The notes beneath the pieces are model-generated. The model worked only from the letters and a program-made list of their open reading frames with translations, searched no databases and was not told the DNA's origin. From NCBI RefSeq assembly GCF_022539315.1, contig NC_066343.1, forward strand, positions 43,958,433 through 44,022,432: a stretch of DNA of 64,000 bases, given 5' to 3'. Shown here piece by piece: positions 1 to 11,893 of this stretch (its first letter is position 1; each line of letters opens with the position of its first letter). Both the position numbers and the translations under genes were made by a program. The DNA is from Serinus canaria. Taxonomy: Eukaryota; Chordata; Aves; Passeriformes; Fringillidae.

Positions 1-3000
1 TAGTTGTAAACTAAGTATAGCAGAAGGGTAGCTTTTATGGAACCTGTACAACTAGAGCAGTAACTTCCATATCCAACTTTAATAAGAGGTTAATCAGTTT
101 GTACATAAATCACCAGCCAATTGTGTTCTGGCCTTTGATTTTCTAAATCAAGAAAACCTTCTCAAACTGCTGAAGATTTTTTGTTTTCAGGTTTTATAAC
201 TCAATAGTAGCTTCTGTCTTCTTTTAAAAAAAAATTATACAATCACTCAGAAAAAAAATAATTAGACGGAAAATAATTTTATGCTGTTTTTACATTAAGT
301 CTCAAAATATAATTTTATAGTATTACTTAATGCTGGGATCACTTATTGATCTTGAAACAAAGCTGACCAAAGACTGATGGCCTCCTGCTGTTACGTTCTG
401 TTTGTGATTTCTTTGTAGTGTTAGAATGGTAGGGCTAGGTGGTATTAATTTATCAAATCATGTATTTTCCAGAAAAGTCACATTCAGAATATCTGAAATG
501 TAAGAAATTGGGACGGTGGCTTTCTTGGAAACATACCAAGAACGGTTGTGGCTGGATACAGCTAGAAATGTGGAAATAGATAGTTTCAGAATTTTAATGA
601 GCAATACAGTTTACTTTGATGGTTGATTGAGATCTTTATCAGGGAGCTTTGTCACTTACAGTCAGACAAGAAGTAGTAGCTAGGAGATTTAACTGGGACA
701 GCAGTTGGCTTGGCTTTTCTGTCTCACTGCTTCAAGCAGTGGAAAGTGGGTTTCCACAATCCCTAACTGACTGCCCTAACAACTGTGCATCTCTTTCATT
801 CTCACTCCTTTTTTCTCCCTCATCCCATAATATTTAGGTATAATCATACTAAATATTGCTAAAATAATTAATAAAATGATACTATATGCTTAATTTTCAA
901 CGGCCTGTCCTGTTCTGAATGGTGAACACATTCAACCTGATTTTTCATGAGGTTGGTTTTGTGCCCTCTATAATGCTCACATCTAAACAAACAGTGCTCT
1001 TTTAATCTGAATTCTCTATCTCCTCTCTGTGCATCAGAGATGAGGTTTGCCCTGGTGCAGATAGGACTGCAGCTATGGGTACATCCAAATTTGGCCTTGA
1101 GTCATCCATAGGATTCATGCCAATTTCTACACCAGGAAAAATTCTACTCTGATAAATTCCTTCTCACTCACCTCAAAATGAAATTTAAAGACGACTAATT
1201 GAAAAAAACTAAACTAAAGTGGCCATTACTTTTTTTTTTCCAACAAATGGACAGTAAATTAACAAAATCAGATTCCTTGACAAGCATAGAAGGAAACTGC
1301 TAAAGAGATCCCAGTCAGGATTTATGATCTGTGTAAATAGAATGTATGTTTAATTAACCATATTTCCTAGGCTTATAATCCCTTCCTTCTGTTGGTGCAT
1401 AGTGCATCTGTCACTAAGAAATTTGCAAGTAGTAGGTAGGGTGTAACCAACAATGAATTCTAGTAAAGATGGAATACTTCCATGAACTTTGCAAGAGAAG
1501 GAAAATACTACCACCAGCAGGATCATGCCCAGAATCAGGGAGCTTCTGTAACTGTGGTAGGATTCTGCACTGCACTGCTACTGAAACTCCTGTCTGAAAA
1601 GGCAGTGGTGAACTCAGAGGTTGACATTTCACCACAACCACAGATCTTATGTGTATGATCATTATCATTATCATCCTCATGGCAGAACTGCTCCATTCTT
1701 ATGGTCAAATTCACTCTAGTGAGAGCTTTGCACACACTTTTGCCTTCCATATAAGTAATTAATTAACAGTAACTTGAAAAGTGTGGTATTTATGTAAAAA
1801 AAATCAGATATTCTTGGTCCTAGAATTTGCTCAAACTTCCTTGCCACAACAAGCTACATTTCAAAACATCTTGGAAAAAATACCCTCGTCATTTTCACGG
1901 GTATCTGACATGTAGTACAGACCTCAACAGGTATCAGGACATTCTGTGCCCCAGCTAGTAGTTTCAAAACAAACCCTCTTCACCATCCCTTGTTCCCTAG
2001 GAACTGATAGGTATAGTGACTGAAGTAGAGCGAGCTATGCCTTTAGTAAAACTCATTGACATATTTCTGTCTGGAAGACTTCAATCACCAGTTGTCTTTA
2101 CACAGCCTTTCCACTATGAGGATAAAATGCCATTCTGGTAGTTGATGTACAATTGAGCAATCTAGGAAGTCCAGAGGCTTTGAAAGGATTTAATTGGTCA
2201 AATATTTTGTTTCATACACATATATTTATTTCTCCCATTCATTTATGTTCTTTAAGTTCTTTTCCCTGCAGATACAGCAACAGTTGCAGTGTTGCAAATG
2301 GCACCAAAGATGGCCCTAAATTATCTAGCTGTGGTATAAGAAGTAATGAATCCATGGCAAGATGAAGCTCAGCAGGTTTTGGCATATTTTGCTTCAAGAT
2401 TTTCAGTCTGTTTGATGGCAGTGTTCATGCATTGGCACAAATCACTCTGCCCAAGCTGTGCCTCGGCTTACTCTGGGACCACTGTTAACATATACCTGGG
2501 AGCAGAGGAGGAAGACGTAAGGAGCTTTGTAAATCACATCAGGGAACAGAATAGCTGAAGCAAGAAACTTTAGGTATCATGGGGAGGAGCAGATGAACAA
2601 GATGACAGGTGGTTAGCATTGGCTGAGGGCTCGTAGGGGATTCCTAGGGTTTGGGAGTGACAAAGCAGAGGAGAAGGGGTTGGATTACGATGGAAAGTCT
2701 CTGTTTGGTATGCAAAAGGGGGTCTGAGACTTTGGGGTTTTTAATAAGATCTCAAAACTTCAGTTTCTAAATAAATGAATTTTTTTCACAGCTCATACCT
2801 CCTTCTCCTTCTAGTATATTTTCACATATGATATTTAGGGGCAGTATTAAGCACAAGTGAAATAGATTAAGAAATGAATGTAAAAGAATCAATTCTTTTG
2901 AACTGTGGTTGCATAATGGAAATCGACTGCTATGAATGAACCTATGTTCAGAAGTTATGAACAGCAGAGCTAATGCACTGCCATGAGTTCATCTTTATTA

Positions 3001-4032
3001 TTGCATTACACCTGAATCAATTGATAAAGTAGCTTCTTTTTAAGGCTAGGAATGGCACTTAATTGAATAAAAGTCAATGTAATTATATTAGGAGAATCCA
3101 ACAGTACTGCTGACAGCGGAAAAGGGACACTACTGAGCAGGGTGCCAGAACTGGTCCACACATTTCTGCACATCGTTTGCCTGACAGATATTAAGGGCTG
3201 GTACATACTTTAACTAGATTACTGATTGTTACTGCTGTAAGTGAGAATTTAATAAGGGAGGCATCTCTTCTTATCAGAGCATCAGCAGAGTTTACATCCT
3301 TATACTGGTCTTTCTCAGAATGGCCTTTGTCTGGGGCTTGGTGCCCCCTCTTTAACATGGCAGTTTGTTCTTTTCTCTTCATTTACTGAATGCTGAAGGT
3401 TTTTTCACTGCATGCCTCACTGTTGTTTTTCTCAACAGAAAACCAAGGAAAGAGTAGGCACAAATGCACGGAAGCAACAATTACAGTTATCCTGACTAGC
3501 TTGTATGCTGAAACAAATTCCCGTAACACAAGAGTGAAGAGGGGAGAAAAGGGGAGAAATTATAAGTACACACATGAGTACTTTATAAATAGTTTGCAGT
3601 TAGCCTTATGATGATAAGCATAAATGTGCTTTTACAGTCATTTAATAACTCTGGTCAGTGTGGACAGGCCTTCACAGTAAGCGTTTCCTGTACTGCACTT
3701 AGCAGCTTTAAATGGAGCTGTATTCTATCTGAAACCAGGAAGGCAAGGGACCATCAGGACTACTGTTTATCATTCATGTATGTGCACTGCATGCATCTGT
3801 TCAGAACTCATTTGTGGATAATATTCGGTATGAATATGCTTTGATTAATTTGCTTTATGTTTTCTGTATTGTGTGATTGAGTCAGTATCCATCATGACAA
3901 CAGTATAAGTGATATTGCAGCTGACAAAAAACAGGTTCACAATCAAGACTTTTTTAAAAGTCTGTGTTTTATTGGTTTCAGATTTTTTTTTTTTTTTAAC
4001 CAGATATGTCTGGATTGGAATGTGAATTTGTT

Positions 4033-4033
4033 T

Positions 4034-4064
<31 letters not shown>

Positions 4065-4115
4065 CTCTCTCTCCTCCCCCTCCCCCTTTCTTTCTCTTTT
4101 CTTCTCTCTCTCTTT
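4033..4115. repeat. (CT)n polypyrimidine microsatellite
   Basis: Nearly pure CT/CTTT sequence with a short C-rich interruption at about 4073-4088. It lies in the last BNC2 intron, far from the splice site. The arginine/glutamate-rich open frame on the opposite strand is a product of the repeat. Confidence 0.9.
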
Positions 4116-4869
4116 TGTGATCTCAATTTAGCAAAAGATTAGAAAGCTGATCTTATCACAAGGTAAGCTCAGCCTTCCTAAGTGCAGTGTGGGGATATGC
4201 ATAATTACACTTCTATGCCTCAAAAAAGCAATGGTGCTGTATTTGCTTGTGTGAAAAGAGTATTTCCCATGTGGGACAAAAGCAAGAAATACTCTCCACT
4301 TTTTCTGCCCTTGCCCATACCTCTCAACTGTATCTCATTAGGAGAGAAATCCTCTGTTCTAGACCATCCCCTTACTGGAATAATTGCATCCCAAGCATAC
4401 ACAATTCAATTAAACTACGTTTCAGTATCAGTTTTATGTCAGAGAACAGGTACCTGCATTTGCAGGTGAATGGGACAGTTCTATTGCTGTTTGTTTATTC
4501 CCTTAAGTTAAGTGCAACAGATAAATGAATCACAAAGCAAGTGTTAGAAAATTACAGAGATTTACTTCACATCAATTTAATCTTCCTACATTGCATTTGT
4601 TTTATTTATTTGCATTGTATTGCTGTGCCATGTTTGGGACTTCAGTTGGTTGAGAGGTATGTTTCAAAGGGTTTCTTAAATAAAAGCTTCCAATAAGGAA
4701 ATATTGCTAATAGCTATTGTTCGTCTTCTCCCTTTTTTTGTTAATGAAGGACCTGAATATCTGTAAAATATTTGATCACTGTTATGTCTTCCCTTGCCAA
4801 TTTTGTACCTAGTGCTTTTTGCAAATTAAGCTATTCCTATGTTAAAAATCTCTCTTTCTCTCTCTCTTT

Positions 4870-4901
4870 CCCCACCCTCCTCCCTCTCCCCATCCCCCCC
4901 C
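4870..4901 (-). other. C-run tract, potential G-quadruplex on the - strand
   Basis: Five runs of three or more C with 1-4 nt loops occur within 32 bp, ending in a run of seven C. The complementary strand fits the usual four-G-run quadruplex pattern. BNC2 is transcribed on +, so the G-rich strand is the template strand and the RNA would be C-rich. Any function is unknown. Confidence 0.5.
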
Positions 4902-6397
4902 TCTTCTTTTCCCTCCTACATTTGGGCTCTGATCTGCAATTTATAATGGGCAGACAGACTGGTGAGTCTGCATGTTGTAAATTGCGGGTTTGGGTCCTTA
5001 GCTTGCAAAGAATGTTATGCAGTAGAACTTCGCTAATTCTTTTTTTGCTGACTCGAAATTCAAGTTACCCTCCAAAGAAACTGAATAAATATTTGTCATT
5101 TCCTCAGCAATGCTGCACATTCTGAAAACTGAACCCCAAAGTTTTCTATTACTGAAAACTTTACACTGATTTCTTATGCTTAAGCACTTCAGCAAAATGA
5201 GCATGTTCTGTGTTCAGAGGTCTTTGATGTCTGTCATGTTTGTTGTTGCATCATTAATTCAGAAAATGCAGTTTTTCAAAGAGGGTTTCCTGACACTACT
5301 GCAAATCAGTGAGGTTCTACTGCAGTGGATAAATAAAGCCAATGCCAAAAGTGGAGAGTAGAATGCAGTTTCAAATAATAGGCTATTTTACATGTTTACT
5401 AACCCAAAGGCTTACATTGTTTGCAAATGTAGAGCTTTATTTTATGAGAGCAAAGGCCCAAATCCTGTAAAACACTTGAGAGTCTTTTAATTTGCTGTTC
5501 TTGGGATCTGGTTTAAAATCCACTTCCATCAGTGACAGTTTGCCATTGTCTTGAATATCTGCAGTAACTTCAGCAAATACCTAAACCAATCCACGCTTAA
5601 GTTTTGAGATTGATTTGGGGCAAAATTCTCACTGCCATTAATAGGGTTTTTTTACTGGATATTACACTGCTTGAGTCAATCAGGACTTCATGCAGACAGT
5701 ACAGGAAAAGGACAGGGAAGAGTGGCAGTGACAACTTTGAGGGATGAAACCACTAACTTTGACTAAGATTTTCAGAAACTTACATGTAGATTTCAAAGAC
5801 TTGTTCTCTTAAACCCTTCAAGTCTTCTTCATCTTGGTTTGGCCTGATTCTGAATCCCTTCATATAAGAATTAAATTACCAGAATCAGGGCCTCTGACAA
5901 TGCCTTATTCAGTTACCTCAAATATTTCACTTACAGAGTTATGTGAGTACATGTATATATAAATATAAACATCTTTTGATGAATGTATGTATGAAGAAGT
6001 GTCTAAAGACACGGATGCAAAGTAAGACATAGCTAGACACACATTCATGTATTCCATATATTAATATTTTGTCTCTTGAAGAGAAAGAAAGTCAGCAGGG
6101 ATTCAGGAACAAAAAAGAGCATTTTGTATTTTCTGTTAGTACAATTTTTTTTTTTATTTCAAATAAAAAGTCTGCAGCTGCTGTTGGAGACTAATGTTGA
6201 GGAGCAGCAGCTAACAAGAAAAACAATAAGGGGGGAATTTGCTTGTTTTGTTTAGTTTTAATGTTGCAATTTGTGCACTTATAGAAAGACTGAAATTTCC
6301 AGGCAACATGGATAGAGGATATTTTATGAGAAATGATCAATAAATCATAATTTGGATTTGGTGCTTGTTGACTGTATGTTTAATCAAAAATACTGTA

Positions 6398-6434
6398 CAT
6401 TTTTCCTTTTCTCCCTTCCCTCTTCCTTTCCCAG
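6398..6434 (+). promoter_or_regulatory. BNC2: splice acceptor of the BNC2 terminal exon
   Basis: An almost uninterrupted T/C tract of about 30 bases runs into CCCAG, a textbook acceptor. Cleavage after 6434 leaves the first exon base as the third position of an arginine codon. That matches the basonuclin protein, where an Arg-His-Ser-Ala-Asn stretch closes a zinc finger. The open frame continues upstream into the pyrimidine tract, and the residues encoded there are intronic, not protein. Confidence 0.85.
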
Positions 6435-7095
6435 ACACAGTGCTAACATAAACCTGCACCGTAAACTGTTGACCAAAGAACTGGATGACATGGGCTTGGA
6501 CACTTCACAGCCTTCTCTTAGTAAGGACCTCCGCGATGAATTTTTGGTGAAGATATATGGCGCGCAGCATCAGATGGGGCTTGACATAAGGGAAGACACC
6601 TCCTCACCTGCTGGCACTGAGGATTCCCATATGAATGGGTACGGCAGGGGCATGGCAGAAGACTATATGGTACTAGACCTGAGCACCACCTCCAGCATCC
6701 AGTCCAGCAGCAGTATCCATTCCTCAAGAGAATCTGATGCAGGAAGCGATGAGGGTATTCTCCTGGATGACGTCGATGGGGCAAGTGACAGCGGGGAATC
6801 TGCCCACAAAGCAGATGCCCCTGCCTTAGCTGTAGGTATGGGCACCGATGTCCCAGGATCCCTCATGTTCAACAGTGTTTCGGTGAGCAACGGTGGGATA
6901 ATGTGTAACATTTGCCACAAAATGTACAGCAACAAGGGAACCCTCAGAGTGCACTACAAAACAGTGCACTTGCGAGAAATGCACAAGTGCAAAGTCCCTG
7001 GGTGCAACATGATGTTCTCCTCTGTCCGTAGCCGAAACCGGCACAGCCAGAACCCCAATCTGCATAAAAACATTCCTTTCACTTCAGTAGATTAG
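6435..7095 (+). CDS. BNC2: basonuclin 2, C-terminal coding exon (partial gene)
   Basis: Encodes the last 219 complete codons plus one split codon of basonuclin 2, a nuclear zinc-finger protein implicated in transcriptional regulation in mesenchymal and other cells and linked to pigment pattern (zebrafish bonaparte). The exon opens with [10 protein letters not shown], the His half of a finger whose Cys half is in the preceding exon. A conserved linker follows, then a Ser-rich stretch (about 6676-6735) and an acidic [12 protein letters not shown] segment (about 6739-6774). The final zinc-finger pair comes next. The first finger is Cx2C-x12-Hx4H (6904-6969), the second Cx4C-x12-Hx6H (6988-7065), and all metal ligands are present. 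The protein ends KNIPFTSVD with TAG at 7093-7095. The frame is intact with no sign of pseudogenisation. The paralogue BNC1 shares the finger architecture, but the linker sequence fits BNC2 from what I know of the family. Confidence 0.95.
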
Positions 7096-7171
7096 GTCAA
7101 CTATGGACAGAGCAAAATGCCAGCTCTCAGAGAGGGCCCACTCACATCTGAACTGCCATAATCAGTCTCCC

Positions 7172-7268
7172 TCATATATATATATATATCATCTATATCT
7201 ATATATATATATATATTATGTATATATATATCTACACACACACACATAAATATACATATATATAAATA
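7172..7268. repeat. (AT)n/(AC)n compound microsatellite in the BNC2 3' UTR
   Basis: Alternating AT runs with short interruptions, a central block of about seven AC units, then ATATA again. It begins about 75 bp after the stop codon, so it would be in every BNC2 mRNA. It is self-complementary in RNA and likely length-polymorphic. Confidence 0.9.
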
Positions 7269-7522
7269 ATTTTTTCTTTTCTTTTTTAGCAAAAGAAAAA
7301 AACACCAGGTGCTTTTTCCCCTTTCTTGGTTGTTGGGGTTTTTTTCTTTTTTTTTTTTTAATAGAAACAAATACGTAGGACCTTTAATTTGGGGAAGAGA
7401 TCCTTCATTAAAACAAACAAACAAACAAAAAACAAATAGAAAAACTGCAGTTGTCCCTAGTTCTGTTAGAATTTTTTTGGTATCTCCAAAGAGCCAGTTT
7501 GTTCTTCCCATAATTTTTGCCT

Positions 7523-7673
7523 GAAAAAAAAAAAAGAACAAAAAAGAACAAAAAAAATTAAAAAACCAAACCCAGAACAAAACAAAACAAAAAACCAACA
7601 AAAAAACACACAAAAATCCCCCCAAAAAAACACCAAAAAAATTGCAAACAAACAAAAAGAGAAAGAAAAAACA
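7523..7673 (+). repeat. A-rich low-complexity tract
   Basis: About 150 bp made almost only of A with scattered C and a few G, including many AAAAC units. It could be an expanded AAAAC-type repeat or a decayed oligo-A tail of an insertion, though no retroposed body is recognised to its left. The poly-Phe frame on the opposite strand is a composition artefact. Confidence 0.75.
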
Positions 7674-7742
7674 ATCTACTTAGTTGTCTTTGTGTCTTCT
7701 AAGCATTGGGGATAACGTTCTACTAAGCATGGCTGTTACACT

Positions 7743-7750
7743 TGTATATA
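7743..7750 (+). promoter_or_regulatory. Pumilio-type element (TGTATATA)
   Basis: Exact match to the UGUANAUA consensus bound by Pumilio proteins, on the sense strand of the predicted BNC2 3' UTR. It precedes a short TA repeat, so a chance match is possible. Binding is not shown. Confidence 0.35.
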
Positions 7751-9190
7751 TATATTGAGCCTTGATAGGCCTATGATGTAAAACAATTGTATTGATGGTG
7801 GTTTAACTCTAATTTTTTTGCTTAATTTTTACAGTTACATTCAGCTGTTAGATAAGCAGGAAAAATAGTTTGCTGCCTAGTTTTACTCATTTATGTTAGC
7901 TTTAATGCACATTTTTAAAAGAACCACGGTCTTGTTTTAACTACCTGCTAGATATAAGTAATACAGAGGTGCTGGCATGCTTTACAGCACCTGATTTGAT
8001 ACAGTTTTTTTGTCTTGTACTATTACATAAATCCAGTCATGCACTTTTTCGTACACTACAAGGGGATGTGTAATAATATCCATGCTTTTTTTTTTTCTTA
8101 AACTATTGCCATATTTTCAGTAAGTGTCTTTAAAAAAAATACACTTAGATAAAAGTGATCTGGTCAGTATGAGGGCATGAATGCCAAACAAAGAGTATTA
8201 GTGTTTAGTGTTAATACGAAAGTGCCAACTTTGCACACATTTTGAAAAAAGAAAATGTAGTTGTTCACCATAACCACAGTTGTAGTTTTTGGACTACACA
8301 CAGAAAAATACTGGGGAGGGAACAGGGGTAAAGTGAAATACAGAATCCTTGGTGCTTTTTTCAAGTGCCAATTATTACTAGAAACAATAGTGCATCCTTA
8401 TTCCTTATATACTACATTGCATAAAAGTGGAAAAAAACCCAGAATTTTGTCATGTGAACCAGTAGAAATTTTGTTTTGTCAAACATGCATAATATTTGGG
8501 GATACAAATGCTGATACTACTTGTCACAGAACAAAGATGAATATAATTTTGTGTGCTTCTTATTATAGCCTGGATTTTTGTGGTGTTTAAAAGAAAATCA
8601 AAATGAACAGGGAAATAATGTTAACTATGTTGTTCTGTAAAGTTGTCTTTTTTTGCAATGGAAAGTGCTGTAGTATGATTAAGGCATGTTTTATAGAAGC
8701 AATCAAAAGAAATTAATGGCAGAAGCACTTAGTAGCTCTGAAAATATATGCTGGACTTTTTATTGGGTAACTTTCCCTTTGGATAAAATTAGAAGACAGA
8801 GAAAAAGGATGTCTAGTTGTATTAATGATTTGTGTTTCACTCGCATGATGTGTCAGAAAATAACAAAAGTCCAAGAAATATAGTGAGCAAGAGAGCGAGC
8901 CAACCAGGAGACAGAGAAGGAGCAAGCAGTTGAGAAAGGCAGAGAGAGAGGAGGCTGCCCTCTGAATTTTTTTGTTTCCGGTGTTTACACATGTTGCTTG
9001 AGCTGGTAAACCACACTGGCAGCCTTAGTTACCACAACATACTGACAGAGGGATGGTATTTACTTAAGCTCAATCTACAGCCAAAGCCATTAGGATGTGT
9101 GTTGTAGACTCTTTTCTTTACAAAACAAATAACAATAACAAAATCAAAAACAAACAAACAAAGCAACCCCTAAGGGATATTTCAGCATAC

Positions 9191-9196
9191 AATAAA
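9191..9196 (+). terminator. candidate proximal poly(A) signal AATAAA
   Basis: Canonical AATAAA, with a TGTGTTCCTTTTCTGT-type downstream element starting about 20 bp later. If used, it would give a BNC2 3' UTR of about 2.1 kb. Several further AATAAA matches (9462, 9489, 9922) lie nearby with weaker downstream elements. Use is unproven. Confidence 0.35.
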
Positions 9197-10142
9197 ATAT
9201 TCCTTCAGTGAGAATGTGTTCCTTTTCTGTATTTACTGACCCAGAACATTATTCTTAGCAAAGAGTCAGAAATGCTCCATTGTTTCAGCTTGTCGCTGTA
9301 TTGTTTCGCTGTGCATTTTGATTATTCTTACTTTTTAGGTCCACTTGAGTACTTAACTCCTATTACATTTTCTAGAGGAAACTCTTAATATAGATTTCCT
9401 CGGTTTTAGTACTTTTTATGCATTTCAGTATTTTTGTTTCCAAAAGTAGGAATCAATATCTAATAAATCAGTATTTCCAGTTGTAGAAAATAAAAGAAAA
9501 GTATTTCTAAATGAATTCTCACTATGTTCCTATGAGTTACAAGCCTCTGATCATTTTTTTTATTTTGTGCACTCATGAAGCCCTGAAAACATTTGTGAAT
9601 TCCACAGAAAACTATAAGAAAAATTTACCTTCTGGTTTATCAAAAAGAAACTTTATAGCAAAACAGTAAGCTGTTTCACTGACATTTTTCTTTCATCTTT
9701 TTTATTTTCTTCAAAATCTCAACTACTTTGCCTTGTTAAATTGAGTGATCTGCTTTGTTTTGTGTTTATGTTGTGCAAGCTCAGTGTGTTTGTGAGAAAG
9801 GGAAATTAGAACAATAAGGGTGCATTTTTCCAAAACACATGAACCTTTGTAGTGTTACCTGTACTGCACTCTCATCTCTCCTCCCTGGCTAATAGGAACA
9901 AGTAATACAGCAAGGCTAAAAAATAAAAGAATTAAAATGAAATTATATATACAGGCAAAAAAACCCCGCACTCTTTTGTAGTACACACGGCATAAATAAA
10001 TATAATTTTTAATGAAAAACACATTTGAGCTATATAAAGAATTCCTCACTGAATGAATCACTGTTCAGCATTCTTATTTCACTATGGTTCTGTTAGAGAT
10101 CAAATGAGTTTGATAAGCTTGTTTGAAAATTTTTGCATCACC

Positions 10143-10150
10143 TGTAGATA
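10143..10150 (+). promoter_or_regulatory. Pumilio-type element (TGTAGATA)
   Basis: Exact UGUANAUA match on the sense strand of the predicted 3' UTR, outside any simple repeat. Further matches lie at 10918 and 11619. Confidence 0.35.
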
Positions 10151-10917
10151 AATTCAGCAGATCATTGACATAGAAGAAATAGAAAATCTGTTTATTACAC
10201 AAAATTGAACAGCACATACTAAAAAGTAAGAAAAAAGGGACAAATCTCCAAAAACTGTTAGGAGCTCACAAGTCCTATTTTTAATTTCAGATTTTGCTTA
10301 AGCCATGTAGAAGGTATCATTTCTGTCTTGGGGACAGATCACTACTTACTGTTATTTTTAGGCAAATCTAGGCAAAAGTAGTTTCTTCAGTGTTGGTGAC
10401 ACTAATGTCAGAACAGTCTTTTTCTTAGAAGGGCACTTACACTTACTTTGAATTGAATGGCATTTCCCTCCTTTGAACTTAGCATGCATCTCTATGAGAA
10501 TCTGTATTTATCAGAATTGTTCTTGTGGTGGAATTTATATTATCTGAAAAATTCATAAAGGGGCTCTGGCACAGCAGCTTGGTTTTACTGAAAGTAGCAT
10601 TTCTGGGTGATCTCAGCAGAGACCCAGAGTGCAGTAATAATGACCAAACATTTCATCTCCTCACCAGAGAACATGGCCTGTAATGGAGTGATGACATGAT
10701 AAGTACTGTGCAGTTGCTTATGTTATCACAAATCTGTGGCTATCCCTTCGGTTTCCAAACCTATCAGTCTAAACCATTTTGCAAGAACGAGACCAGCTTT
10801 GAGGAAGATCCTCTTCCCTTTACATGGAGTTTGTTCCTTCTTTTTTGGTTCCTGTAGTTATTGTGGTCACTCTTCCCATATTGTTTCACTGTTTTATTCA
10901 AGGTAGTTGTATTTTTC

Positions 10918-10925
10918 TGTAAATA
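10918..10925 (+). promoter_or_regulatory. Pumilio-type element (TGTAAATA)
   Basis: Exact match to the classic Pumilio response element UGUAAAUA on the sense strand, not within a repeat. This is the strongest of the Pumilio-type sites seen here. Confidence 0.4.
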
Positions 10926-11160
10926 TCAAAAAACTTTGTCCGCGATTAGAAAATAACTGTACTGAACCTCCTTTAGAAGCAGAACTATTTGTCTGAAGGT
11001 TGTTTAGGATTTTTCTTTTCATTGGGAGGGTTGGAGGGTATGGTGTGTCAGGAAAGCATATGTTAATGGTTAATCATTAGGTACCTTCTGAAAAACTCTA
11101 TGAAAATTTGGAAGGAAAACAGCACAGTCCAAGCACAAGAATGGAAACCATGAGTTTTAA

Positions 11161-11420
11161 CACCCCTGGTAGCCCTTTCTAACTTTTTAGCCTCACATAT
11201 ATCATATCACTTACCCACTTATGTTTCAGTCTATTAGGCTATCACTAATATTAATTTGATTTTGCCCATAATTGCGCTCCTGTGAGGACCAATTAGCTGG
11301 TATTAGTAAAGAGCTAATTTAACTCATAAATATTTTTGCACACCTTAAAGTATTTAGTCAATTTTTCTGAGCTATATCTCAATCAGGTGCATTTTATTAT
11401 GCCCGAGATTTTAACCTTGC
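11161..11420 (+). other. AT-rich unique stretch, conserved-element candidate
   Basis: Repeat-free AT-rich sequence with several AATTAG/TAATTT homeodomain-like cores around 11292-11325, just before the CCTT tract. It resembles conserved noncoding sequence in texture only; conservation cannot be judged from one genome. Confidence 0.2.
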
Positions 11421-11618
11421 CTTTTAAATTGTAGGTGATGCTGTGGTGACATGTAGACGTGCAGAAGATATAAGCACTGTCACTGAGTCACAACTCAATT
11501 TGACAAAATGTGAAAGGTATAGATTAAAAACCTTAATAGCACATGGACACTGCTCTTAAAGATCTCTCAAAAGCTTTTCATGTCTGAGCTCATAAAATTT
11601 GTATGTTTCCTAGGGATC

Positions 11619-11626
11619 TGTAGATA
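11619..11626 (+). promoter_or_regulatory. Pumilio-type element (TGTAGATA)
   Basis: Exact UGUANAUA match followed by TTTT, in unique sequence about 60 bp before the CCTT tract. Confidence 0.35.
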
Positions 11627-11686
11627 TTTTACACAGAAGAAATTCTTTAATGTGTTTGCCATGGGTAAACTTCAGTGAATGTTCCG

Positions 11687-11893
11687 TCCTTCCTGCCTTC
11701 CTTCCTTCCTTCCTTCCTTCCTTCCCTTCCTTTCCTTCCTTCCTTCCTTCCTCCTTCCTTCCCTTCCTGCCTTCCTGCCTTCCTGCCTTCCTGCCTTCCT
11801 GCCTTCCTGCCTTCTTCCATCTCTCTCTCCCTCCCTCCTTCCATTTTCACCTACCTTCTTCCCTCTCTGTCTTCCTTCTTCCCTGTCTCCCTT
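11687..11893. repeat. (CCTT)n polypyrimidine tract with a CCTTCCTG sub-repeat
   Basis: About 200 bp of nearly pure pyrimidine. The left part is CCTT units. The centre (about 11765-11812) is a higher-order CCTTCCTG octamer repeated about six times, and the right part is CCCT/CTCT. It lies inside the predicted BNC2 3' UTR. The Pro/Ser/Leu open frames in all three + frames, and the Lys/Gly frame on -, are artefacts of the repeat. Confidence 0.9.

Larger units (their letters stand above)
1..6434 (+). other. BNC2: 3' part of the last intron of BNC2
   Basis: This AT-rich stretch lies directly upstream of the terminal BNC2 exon and ends in a polypyrimidine tract and AG at 6433-6434. No other exon was recognised in it, and its short open frames have no protein-like features. 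The large exon that carries most of BNC2 and the first half of the zinc finger completed at 6435 must lie beyond the left edge. The intron holds a CT microsatellite (4033-4115) and a C-run tract (4870-4901). Intronic status follows from the exon identity and is not shown by transcript data. Confidence 0.8.

Noticed and set aside
6352..6434. Upstream extension of the BNC2 frame to an in-frame start-like codon
   Set aside because: It runs through the polypyrimidine tract and splice acceptor. The BNC2 protein is known to continue from a preceding exon, so this is intron.
6518..7065. Three frames on the - strand opposite the BNC2 exon
   Set aside because: Antisense shadows of a real, conserved, GC-richer coding exon.
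7101..7655. 184-codon frame on the - strand with Phe-rich sequence
   Set aside because: Translation of A-rich and AT-repeat sequence opposite the BNC2 3' UTR; composition only.
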